This document shows positions 56,801 to 64,000 of a DNA stretch of 64,000 bases, piece after piece. A program made the translations under genes and the position numbers. The stretch is from assembly GCF_905147365.1 (NCBI RefSeq), contig NC_056409.1, positions 1,555,001-1,619,000 on the forward strand, written 5' to 3'. Position 1 is the stretch's first letter, and each line of letters starts with the position of its first letter. Origin of the DNA: Aricia agestis. Its lineage: Eukaryota; Arthropoda; Insecta; Lepidoptera; Lycaenidae. The notes beneath the pieces were generated by a model, which did not search any database, was not told the origin of the DNA, and worked only from the letters and a program-made list of their open reading frames with translations.

Positions 56801-59800
56801 ACGTCGTTTGGTCGGCTTATGTCAATTCAATGTTAGCTGTGCTGTGATCGACCTGATGGGTTTGACTTAACGCGACCAAATTACTTAGGTCCGCCATCTG
56901 CCTAGGAATCAACTTCTCTAATATATTAATCGCTTCGCTCGCCCAAGTATATCCCACAACCTCTACATTTTGTGGTACACTTTACGGAAAAACTATCACG
57001 CCTATTTATTTGCGCTTTAGCATAGTAATTTTTATTTATATGTAGATGTGTTATCATCAGTCAGTCAAGGTGTGACGACGCGGGCACTCACAAAACTCGG
57101 CTTTTAGCTAGTTCTATTATTATTAATAGACTAAATTGGACCTCAACTGAATAAAAAACTATAATTAAATAATTACCTCCTATGCAGCTGTCTCGCTCCT
57201 TCGGGGCAGAAGTTGCACTCGGTATTGGTCTCCTTCTCGGCGGTGGACGGGTGTAGGAACTCTTCTTCCAACGCCAACTCTTCTTCAGGAATGTAATCTT
57301 CAAACGAATCTTCTTCTACGATCTGTAAGAAAACAATATGTAATGTGTCGAATAAATAGACTTAGAGCCAGTCCACACGGCGCGTTGCGTCAGCGTTGCG
57401 TCGACGCAGCGCTGCTGTTGCGTTGTTTTACATACAAATAACCAAGGTGTTCACACGGCGCGCTACGTCGTGACAGCAGCGCGCAATGCACACATGACTG
57501 TCCGTCATGTGTGCATTGCGCGCGCGCAGCGCCCGAGACGAAGCGGGAGGGGGTGTTGACGTTAAGACTGCTTCGTAATAAGTAATAACGCTGCGATGAC
57601 GCAGCGCCCGTGTGGCCGGCTAGGCGTCAAACAGCAGCGCTGCGTCGATGCAACGCGCCGTGTGGACAGACTCTTATTGATTAAATAATATTCTACTTTA
57701 CGCTATTATGCAAGTAATTACTAATTTATTTATAAAAAATGATGTTTTTTCTTTCATTAACCACAAAGCATAAAAGAGAACAACATTGTTTCTCCCTAAT
57801 CCACGTTTAACTTCTAAGCTGATGAAACTTGGACATTTTCAGAATTGTATTTTTTTATGTAAAATAACAAGGCAAACCACCTCCTGATGGAAAGCAACTA
57901 CCGTCGCCTATGGACACTCGCAACCACGGAATATATAATATTACAGGAAAGGGCATGTGGGCGTGGCCCGCGTGCCATAGTTATGTCCAGCTGGACATAA
58001 CTTAACTCGCACGCGAAAGGAAGTTCGCGAGTACGGATTTAAACCTTACGTTAGTTGACGTAAAATGTAAAATTGCGTACAACTTCAAGTCTTATCATAT
58101 TTAGCTGTCAAGTGCCATTTAGCGTTGAATAACTGAACTCGGTAGTCAGAGCCGGTATTGCTAAATTTAAATTCTTCTTTATTTCAAAAGGGTTAGGGTT
58201 GTTTTTACGACATTGTATTTAAAAAAGAAATCTATTTGTGATTGGTTATTTCTTTTGTGTGCGTAAAATGTTACTGTGTGAATTTGACGACAGCAGTTTC
58301 AATGAAACTTACTTGCTATGCCCCTTCCTTTAGTGATATATTCCGTGCTCGCAACATTAGAAGAGCTGCACTCTGCTGGTGCGTTGCCGACCATATTGTA
58401 ATACGTGATATGAATTGCCATTTACCTGGTTGAGTGGCTCCCTCGCCTCCTCATCCTCCGACGCGGAGTTGTCTCCACCTTCCACGTTACACTCAGCATT
58501 ATTCATTATCTCTGGACCTACAAATAAAGAAATGTTTCTAAGATGATTTCTACCTAGAGATTCTTTAGACAAAACATTTAAAAGTGTGCCAAAGCTAATA
58601 TGCTGATGCATGACAGAAATTATGGCCTGAAAAAAAATATGACTATTGGTTGCCTAACAAACATAACTACATGATAATAATATTATCATGCCATTTACTA
58701 CCACATTCGTGCATGTATTTTGCCCAGCCGACTATACAGGTAAAAAAAGGTGAATAAAGAATCTCACCTCTATTCCTCGTAAGGGTAGAAGTCTGTGAAC
58801 TGATAACGGTGGACTCGTCGGAGCTCTCGTCCCGCCGTACGCTGCGGAAGCTCAGCACATTGTACCACTTCTGGGACACGCTGTCCGGCTCGAAGTCCGC
58901 CAAACTCACTTGCGTGCACCCCTGTAATGCGGATGCTTTAGTACGGGCGTGGGAGATGATGGTAGTGGGGTGTGGGGGGTGGTGTCAGAAGGTAATCGCT
59001 CTCGCCTTAATTTACTTCACATGGCACTCAAGACGTAACGCCGAATACTCAAATTTGGCTAGTTTTCATCATTCGGACACTACACATGTACAAATGTCGA
59101 TAAATAAAGCCTGTTGTCATACTTTACTACGCTGGAATATAAACAAATATTCCATTACTAGATGATGCTCGCAACTCCGTTGCGCCAAAACTCATTTATC
59201 GTGCGAAAACCGTACATTTTTCCGGGATAAAAAGTATTCCCGGGGCTCAAAGTATATCCATACCCAGCAAAATTGCAGCGGTTTGGGCGTGAAGTGGTAA
59301 CAGACAGACAGACAGATAGACGGACACACTTCCACATTTATAATTATGTATTTACGGATATAGGATATATAGAGATAGCTATCGCCGAGATAGCTATTTG
59401 TCTCTTTCACTCGCACTTGAAAATATTTGTATCTTACTTCTCACAACGTTATGAGCATGATGAATAGGGAATTTGGGGTATCTGAGGACCGGACATTACA
59501 ACTGTTTGACGTTTTATACCACAACCTTCAAGTAAGGAGCCACGCTCTCAACCACTGGACCACGGAGGCGCGTTCTGATAAATATAGTCCACGTACCAGA
59601 CAGTCGTTGTTGGCCAGCAGGTTGACCTGCAGCGTGGCGGCGCGGACCGCCCGCGCGGGGAGCGGCGCGCGGTGCGTGCGCCGCCACCACACCGCACCGC
59701 CGCGCCACGCCGCGCCCGCGCCGCTCCACACCACGCCGCACCCGCCGCCCGCTACTAGCGCGCCGCGGACCATGCTGGAATTATAACATCTAATATAATA

Positions 59801-62800
59801 TAAAATTCTTGTGTCACGGTGTGCGTGGTTGAACTCCTCTGAAACGGCTCGACCGATTTTCGTGAATCTGCGTAAATTATTACAACTCGAAACTGACGGC
59901 GACCATTGTCTGTGCAACGGGATAGCGATGGACGTTGCCATGGTAACACACTTATTTAGTCACTTCAATATAGTATTATGGGTGAAATACTTTATAATTA
60001 TGGCAAAACAACGTTTGCCGGGACAGCTAGTTTCATTTATGTTACAAACACCATTAAAAAAAAACTATCGAGCAAACGAGATCATGAGTTGAATTAAAGA
60101 AAGTTCGTCGTCTTTTACACAAATAGATAAATCGTTAAACCAGAGTGCAGGCTGCGGAATATAGAGTGAAGAGCTTAGCTTTATATCTAAACAGCGCCCC
60201 TCTGTGACGTGACAATATCGTATTTTTTTATTAATCTTTAAAAAATATACTCACATTTCAGTGCCGAGATCGATGTAGAGCGCGTGCAGGTTGCGCGCGC
60301 GCAATATGCCGATCTCGAGCGCGCCCTCCTCCGCACAGTACCGCAATTTGATCTCAATTTGCGCACTGTTCACTGGAAATAGAAATTGTTCTGTAAATTA
60401 CTAGTTCTTCTTCTTCTTCGATATGGAAATTTGGTAATATGATTTGCCAGCGTAAGGGTTGATTCAGACGCAACACAAACAGATGACCGCAACGCGACGC
60501 GTAGATGCATTTCTAAAATATGGATTAGACAGATTCGAAAGACGGCTCACGCAATTGAAATCTGTCAAATCCATACAAATTTATGCCGCGCCGCGCCTCG
60601 CCTCGCCTCGTCGTGTTGCGGTCTGAATTAAACCTAAAGCACAGAATATATATCAGTAGTACCAACAGAATTCCCACTCGTGAAACCCGTTTAAAAAAAT
60701 AACAACTCATCTACGATACTATAAAGTTCAAATTCCGACCGCGCAGTGCTAGGTGCCTACAATTATATTTGCCTACATATGCGCTCTCTTTCTATCGCGT
60801 AAGAGGTACCCTTTCTGACGAAATCAAGATTGTCACCTTTTAGAAAATAAAATAATCTTCTTTTAATTACTATATCTACTAATAGCAAACTTTTTTATAG
60901 TAATAATCAAATTTTAGTAACCCAACGTATATTTTATAATAGTTTTATATTCGATTATAGTGTAGGAGCTGGTCAGGAATTTCTTACAACTTAAACATAG
61001 TAACTTGTGTTTATTTATGTGTAGTATGCGGTTTGTTTGTAACAAATTGGTTTATTTGCTATGTGTGAATATATATATTATTTTGTATTTTAAAGTCTTA
61101 AATTGCTTTATTGAAATGTTTCTTTGACTTTTTTCAATTGTTCATATTTATCAGATTAATAACGATTCTGTCACAGCGGTTAAACCAGCACGTAGATATA
61201 TACGACGAAAAAATCTTACGCGCGCGTCACTGCTCGCTTGTGAGTCCCTTGTGATCTGCCCCTTTAAAGGGGTACTTACAGTTCGATACCTAAACGCGCG
61301 AGTGGGACAGGCCTGCCTAAAGGTACAAGTTGGAAGCCGGCTACATGAATTTGCAGCAGACGATGTGTCGTCGCGACACTACTGGTTTCTATGTATTTCT
61401 ATGAATGAGTGTCGCTAGCTTCGTGTCGCTAGCTGCGGCGAGTATTTCATAGAAATATGTACTATCAGAGAAGTTGATTCCTATGCAAATCGGGGACCTA
61501 AGTAGTTTGGTTGCGTTACGTCAAACCCAGCCGACAGATCACAATTAACATTGAATTGACATATTCGACCAAATAACGTTGGTCTGTCAATTGCATAGGA
61601 ATCAACTTCCCCGATGGTACAAACCAGTAGTGTCGCTGCGACACGTCGTCTGCGGTTGCTTCATGTCGCCCGCTGCCAACCGGCACCTTAATGCAGCTGG
61701 AGTCAACAAGTTGCCTTCACCAATGTAGAGAAACATAATAATATGACATTCCAGAACTCTCTAGGAGCTTTGAGTTAAACTGCTTTCTAAGTGGATATCT
61801 TTTTTACATAATCCTGGATGCATGCAATAGTTTTGATCCGGAATTTAGTAATGTTGATCAGCACCAATGTAAACAGCATCTTATAGACACATTTTTTTTT
61901 TAATGAAATAAGGGGACGTTTAAGTAGTACCTGAGGCATCACCGCCCTGCGCCGCCTCGAACACGCCCGAGTCTCCCGCCACCGACTCGTCGCTCACGGC
62001 TGCCGACACCGATCTAGTGTTTGTTCCTGAAAATGCATTTTATCGTCATGATTCATAGTCGTTAAAGGATTGTTTAATAAAAGGATAAGTTAATCACTAT
62101 GTAAATAGAGTGTTAAGTGTAGACAGTCGCGGAGTTACAAGACATAATATATACCAAAACCTTCATAAAGTTACTTCTGCTAATAGTTTTCAATCTGCCA
62201 AAGAATATTTACCACTAGACGAGGGAGTTCTAGGCGAGAGCGTCGGCGGCGGGGTTTCTGATATCGGGGACAACGGCTCGCCCGGCCGTCCCGGGCCTTG
62301 CAGTTGAACTGGCACTGTCAATAAAACATACAAATTATTAACAACTGTCAAAGTCATGCCTTCTTCTTCTTTTTTACAAACTGACTCCAGAAACAATTTA
62401 CCAGTAACAGGCCATCAGTTTTAATAGAAACAATCTAACAAACATTTAGTAAACTGACTCCCTAAACAATTTGCACGTAACACATCTTTCATATATCATA
62501 AACATACAAATAATATAATAATCGTTGCAAATAATACACGTACCGGTAGAAAGTCCAGTGATTTCGTTCAATCCTGTAGCTACACCTATTTTCATCTCGG
62601 CTAATTTCTCTTCTAGTTCTCTCTGCTGTCGTCTTTGTCTTTCAACCTGTGATAAAAATCATAGTAAGACATTTCTAGAGAAATAATTATTTTAACATTC
62701 ATTATCATCAACTATACAGAGTGCAACAAAATGATGATCATATTTTTTTTAATTACTTACTTACACCATACATACCACTAGGTATGGTGTATAAATTTGT

Positions 62801-63173
62801 AAAAATTTGTGTTAGCAGCGTTGAAAGAGTTTTTTTTTTTTTTTGTTAATTATGGTATAAGGCAAATTCATGACGTTGGGGCATTTCTCATAGAAATGTA
62901 GCTAAGATAGAAGTATATATTTCAGAGCTGTAACTTTCGAAGCATGCAAGGCACATACAAACCTGAAAGTATTATCACTTAGTTTTATTACATTTAGCCT
63001 GTACAATATATTTTTACTGTGTAATAAACATCTTTAAGATATGTACCTGATTATAAGAAGGCGGTGGAGGGGGCGGGCTGGCTGACGACAGACTACTTCT
63101 AGGAGACAACGAGGGTTGCGAACTGCTGGTGCCCGGCGTCGCACTGTCGTTGAAACTGGCACCACGGAGTAAC
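53613..63173 (-). CDS. kibra: Kibra (WWC family) C-terminal half, 14 exons
   Basis: Kibra is a cytoplasmic scaffold at the cell cortex. With Merlin and Expanded it activates the Hippo-Warts kinases and so restrains Yorkie-driven growth. Exons in transcript order: 63047-63173, 62544-62646, 62213-62314, 61931-62026, 60255-60372, 59597-59774, 58768-58921, 58426-58517, 57177-57322, 55738-55848, 55390-55485, 54860-55012, 54228-54425, 53613-53874. Every junction has GT/AG and keeps phase, giving about 644 residues. Visible landmarks: SDESVAGDSGVFEA, a C2 domain ending WYNVLSF, KRSQTFSPQ, LNRSESDSS, the aPKC-binding-like RSVRERRSLR, RTSLDLALDLRAQ and MAFFTRP. The protein ends EFVVDRVLGVQV. The WW domains and first coiled coils lie beyond the right edge, so this is a partial gene. 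Confidence 0.93.
54228..54425 (-). CDS. kibra: kibra exon: C-terminal helical region
   Basis: 198 bp, acceptor CTTTTTCCCAG and donor CAA/GTGAGT. It reads LEEAWARGDRAVAAWAAGDD and ends DVYRLRKSRQGSRKPDLVTF. The split lysine codon joins it to the last exon as FKEKMAFF. Phase 2 in and out. Very GC-rich. Confidence 0.92.
54573..54657. mobile_element. Small palindromic element in kibra intron
   Basis: 85 bp. ATTGCCATGGATTAGCTAGC and the complement of its other end (ATTGCCATGGTTTAGCG) are inverted arms of about 35 bp. No duplication was assigned. Confidence 0.7.
54860..55012 (-). CDS. kibra: kibra exon: C-terminal coiled coil
   Basis: 153 bp, acceptor CCACAG and donor ACG/GTATGT. A basic Gly/Arg linker leads into RTSLDLALDLRAQHTRLADL and RHEIAHLTQLKR, a family hallmark coiled coil. 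Phase 2 in and out. Confidence 0.93.
55390..55485 (-). CDS. kibra: kibra exon: aPKC-binding-like region
   Basis: 96 bp, acceptor TATTTGCAG and donor GCG/GTTAGT. It reads LNRSESDSSMAQYMRPVGIP and FDRSVRERRSL. LNRS-SDSS and the RSxxERRS stretch align with the atypical-PKC-binding segment known in human KIBRA. Phase 2 in and out. Confidence 0.93.
55738..55848 (-). CDS. kibra: kibra exon: KRSQTFSPQ motif
   Basis: 111 bp, acceptor TTATTTCCAG and donor CAG/GTTAGT. It reads ATIKRSQTFSPQPQSIGRGQ, then YLC. The KRSQTFSP block is a conserved, probably phosphorylated feature of the family. Phase 2 in and out. Confidence 0.92.
56763..56924. mobile_element. Family T MITE in kibra intron
   Basis: TACCCGAGGAAATTAATTCC and GGAATCAACTTCTCTAATA are diverged family T ends. 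The inner blocks TCAATTCAATGTTAGCTGTG and GACCAAATTACTTAGGTCCG match 61,459-61,620. Confidence 0.65.
57177..57322 (-). CDS. kibra: kibra exon: Glu-rich linker
   Basis: 146 bp, acceptor TTTCTTACAG and donor GAG/GTAATT. It reads IVEEDSFEDYIPEEELALEE and on to TNTECNFCPEGARQLHR. Phase 0 in, phase 2 out. Confidence 0.88.
57365..57673. mobile_element. Harbinger-like MITE in kibra intron, TTA duplication
   Basis: TTA flanks both sides (57,362-57,364 and 57,674-57,676). The ends GAGCCAGTCCACACGGCGCG and CGCGCCGTGTGGACAGACTC are inverted. Long arms rich in GCAGCG and CGTTGCG follow inward, which makes the element much more GC-rich than the intron. 309 bp and non-coding. Confidence 0.8.
57850..58396 (-). 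mobile_element. SINE tail fragment split by a hAT-like element
   Basis: 57,850-57,924 (CCTGATGGAAAGCAACTACC, ...ACACTCGCAAC) and 58,356-58,396 (ATTAGAAGAGCTGCA...GTGCGTTGCCGACC) are consecutive parts of one minus-strand SINE/LINE tail. The sequence between them is a later insertion. Confidence 0.75.
57925..58347. mobile_element. hAT-like MITE, 8 bp duplication, inside the SINE
   Basis: CTCGCAAC occurs immediately before (57,917-57,924) and after (58,348-58,355). The ends CACGGAATATATAAT and AGTGATATATTCCGTG are inverted over about 12 bp. 423 bp with no transposase. An 8 bp duplication is the hAT signature. The right copy of the duplication continues the interrupted SINE exactly. Confidence 0.85.
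58426..58517 (-). CDS. kibra: kibra exon: acidic linker
   Basis: 92 bp, acceptor TTTATTTGTAG and donor CAG/GTAAAT. It reads GPEIMNNAECNVEGGDNSAS, then EDEEAREPLNQ. It starts only about 30 bp from a SINE remnant on its downstream side. Phase 1 in, phase 0 out. Confidence 0.87.
58768..58921 (-). CDS. kibra: kibra exon: C2 domain end
   Basis: 154 bp, acceptor CATTACAG and donor GAG/GTGAGA. It reads GCTQVSLADFEPDSVSQKWY and NVLSF, the classic end of the KIBRA C2 domain, followed by a Ser/Asp-rich tail (DESSDESTVISS). Phase 0 in, phase 1 out. Confidence 0.93.
59161..59340 (-). repeat. Interspersed repeat, family X, in kibra intron
   Basis: GCAACTCCGTTGCGCCAAAA, AACCGTACATTTTTCCGGGA, CCCGGGGCTCAAAGTATATC, GGTTTGGGCGTGAAGTGGTA and a GACAGACAGACAGATAGACG run, in reverse order relative to 1,855. 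Confidence 0.7.
59597..59774 (-). CDS. kibra: kibra exon: C2 domain, middle part
   Basis: 178 bp, acceptor TATAATTCCAG and donor CTG/GTACGT. It reads MVRGALVAGGGCGVVW, a Gly/Ala/Trp-rich middle, and AATLQVNLLANNDCL. The exon is far more GC-rich than its surroundings. Low-complexity GGCG-type codons make the middle less family-like than the ends. Phase 2 in, phase 0 out. Confidence 0.88.
59808..60030 (-). repeat. CTAGCTGTCCCGGC-type repeat in kibra intron
   Basis: Reverse-complement relative of 3,983-4,312. It has GAAACTGACGGCGACCATTG, GCGATGGACGTTGCCATGGT, TTATTTAGTCACTTCAATAT and the end GTTTGCCGGGACAGCTAG. Confidence 0.65.
60255..60372 (-). CDS. kibra: kibra exon: C2 domain, N-terminal part
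   Basis: 118 bp, acceptor TCTATTTCCAG and donor AAT/GTGAGT. It reads NSAQIEIKLRYCAEEGALEI and GILRARNLHALYIDLGTE, the first beta strands of a C2 domain. Phase 1 in, phase 2 out. Confidence 0.92.
60456..60634. mobile_element. Harbinger-like MITE in kibra intron, TAA duplication
   Basis: TAA flanks both sides (60,453-60,455 and 60,635-60,637). The ends GGGTTGATTCAGACGCAACA and TGTTGCGGTCTGAATTAAACC-type sequence are inverted. A CGCCTCGCCTCGCCTCG run lies near the right end. 179 bp. Confidence 0.75.
60638..61320. other. kibra intron; nothing identified
   Basis: AT-rich intron sequence with no exon, repeat or RNA that I can support. Confidence 0.4.
61321..61688. mobile_element. Harbinger-like palindromic element, TAA duplication, carrying a nested MITE
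   Basis: TAA flanks both sides (61,318-61,320 and 61,689-61,691). The ends AGGTACAAGTTGGAAGCCGG and the complement of CCGCTGCCAACCGGCACCT match, and about 60 bp of arm follows (CGTCGCGACACTACTGGTTT against AAACCAGTAGTGTCGCTGCG). The family T element at 61,459-61,620 sits in its centre. Confidence 0.8.
61459..61620. mobile_element. Family T MITE, complete, nested
   Basis: The ends GTACTATCAGAGAAGTTGAT and the complement of ATCAACTTCCCCGATGGTAC are inverted over about 30 bp. With TA as duplication the element runs from CTATCAG to CCGATGG, consistent with a Tc1/mariner-type insertion. 162 bp and non-coding. Confidence 0.8.
61931..62026 (-). CDS. kibra: kibra exon: SDESVAGDSGVFEA motif
   Basis: 96 bp, acceptor GCATTTTCAG and donor CAG/GTACTA. 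It reads TRSVSAAVSDESVAGDSGVF and on to EAAQGGDAS. This acidic block just before the C2 domain is highly conserved in KIBRA and fixes the gene identity. Phase 1 in and out. Confidence 0.92.
62213..62314 (-). CDS. kibra: kibra exon: Pro-rich linker
   Basis: 102 bp, acceptor TTATTGACAG and donor GTG/GTAAAT. It reads PGEPLSPISETPPPTLSPRT. The LSPISE-type motif is typical of the family's linker. Phase 1 in and out. Confidence 0.88.
62544..62646 (-). CDS. kibra: kibra exon: coiled-coil segment
   Basis: 103 bp, acceptor TTTATCACAG and donor CCG/GTACGT. It reads VERQRRQQRELEEKLAEMKI, a charged heptad-like helix, then GLNEITGLST. Phase 0 in, phase 1 out. Confidence 0.88.
63047..63173 (-). CDS. kibra: kibra exon: Ser/Pro-rich linker
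   Basis: 127 bp between acceptor CTACCACCAG and donor CAG/GTACAT. It starts with the last base of a split codon and reads LLRGASFNDS, then a serine-rich run and PPPPPPSYNQ. It is the most upstream exon I can place. The previous exon is off the window. Confidence 0.8.
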
Positions 63174-63338
63174 CTGGTGGTAGGTAGTCCACGATAAGTT
63201 TTCAATTGAAAGAAACAAGTGTATGAAATTAGGCATTTCTTACTTCTGTCGTAAAAAATTAATCATTGTGAGCGACATATCTATCTTATTTTATTTTATT
63301 TACATCTATCCTGTTTTATTAACAAAATAATGTAAATA

Positions 63339-63911
63339 CAGTGTAAACTCCATGTAACGTCACTCTATTTAACGACAAACTCTCTAAAGCGTCGAAATCA
63401 ATTGACTTTGGTTGGTTTAGCTTGTCTACCATACAATGGTACACTCTACATAGCATCACACCTACTCCCAATAACATCAGCATTACAACAATTGAGCAAT
63501 AAAAAGTACCTTTTAAATTACTAAAATTAGTAAAAACTGCACAGCTGTGTACGTTTTTTTGTCGCATTGTTATCCTAGCCCGCAATAAATTCCACTTTCA
63601 GCATCATGCATACAGAACTTTCTAAGAAATTAGTCTGTTTACAAATTGAGATTGATTGCACGTGTAGGTTTTTTTAGACCCTAGTCCCTAACTAATAATA
63701 AGGAGTCATGGATTATTAATATCTATTTGTTATCATAATATTCTCAGTTATAGTTACATAAACTTTCAAACTGTAAATACGGTTAGTAAAAGAAAATCAC
63801 TGTATAATGACGAAAAAGTATTGAAGTTTTCTTCTCTCCATTTAACGACAACTCCATATAACGTCATAAAATGCAGGGTCCCTTCAGTGTCGTTATATAG
63901 AGTTTACACTG
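63339..63911. mobile_element. pogo-like MITE in kibra intron, TA duplication
   Basis: TA flanks both sides (63,337-63,338 and 63,912-63,913). The ends CAGTGTAAACTCCATGTAAC and GTTATATAGAGTTTACACTG are inverted, and ATTTAACGACAA-type blocks repeat inside. The CAGT start with 'TAACGACA' resembles pogo/Tigger ends. 573 bp with no intact transposase. Confidence 0.7.
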
Positions 63912-64000
63912 TAATTGACAACATATGAATGGAAATTCAATGCAACGAGTGAAAAAGAATTTTATTTTATTACCTAAAAAATAAATTATAATATCATGAG

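Noticed and set aside
59427..59949. Several long open frames on both strands around 59.5-59.9 kb
   Set aside because: They arise from the GC-rich kibra C2 exon at 59,597-59,774. Only the minus-strand frame between the splice sites joins in phase to its neighbours.

Overview
This window is nuclear DNA from an insect, most likely a moth or butterfly. It is AT-rich, has introns, and is crowded with interspersed repeats typical of Lepidoptera: SINEs with a CCCTACCCT-type tract, short palindromic DNA elements, and LINE tails. No bacterial, organellar or CRISPR features were seen. Three coding units can be supported: the 3' half of one host gene, one intact LTR retrotransposon, and one decayed LINE.

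Layout. 1-17.5 kb is gene-poor and consists of repeat copies, including an nearly 600 bp palindromic element at 565-1157. 17,568-23,967 is a complete BEL/Pao retrotransposon: two 330 bp LTRs that read as identical, a GTATG target duplication on both sides, and a single uninterrupted 1,801-codon gag-pol frame. 24-34 kb holds two SINEs in tandem orientation and several non-autonomous DNA elements, among them a piggyBac-like one with TTAA ends and a hAT-like one with an 8 bp duplication. It may also hold a first exon on the minus strand near 33 kb. 34,552-39,478 is a full-length but frameshifted LINE with an RNase H domain, flanked by an 11 bp duplication. It is inserted in a small hairpin element, which itself sits in a larger palindromic element. 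39.6-51.6 kb is again non-coding, with a cluster of repeat copies at 46.9-49 kb and two weak exon candidates.

53,613-63,173 (minus strand) carries fourteen exons of kibra, the WWC-family scaffold of the Hippo growth-control pathway. They run from the serine/proline-rich middle through the C2 domain and the aPKC-binding-like region to the stop codon. All thirteen splice junctions keep phase. The 5' half, with the WW domains, lies beyond the right edge. Its introns are full of nested elements: a hAT-like element inside a SINE, a TA-flanked element inside a TAA-flanked element, and a pogo-like element. The 3' UTR starts with a 27 bp tandem repeat that stays open in the kibra frame for 49 codons after the TGA stop.

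The main biological content is therefore a Hippo-pathway gene embedded in dense nested transposons, plus a recently inserted and apparently intact BEL element. I found no clearly new multi-gene system. The most unusual points are the in-frame tandem repeats after the kibra stop, the set of TAA/TTA-flanked palindromic elements with differing ends, and the intact BEL copy.
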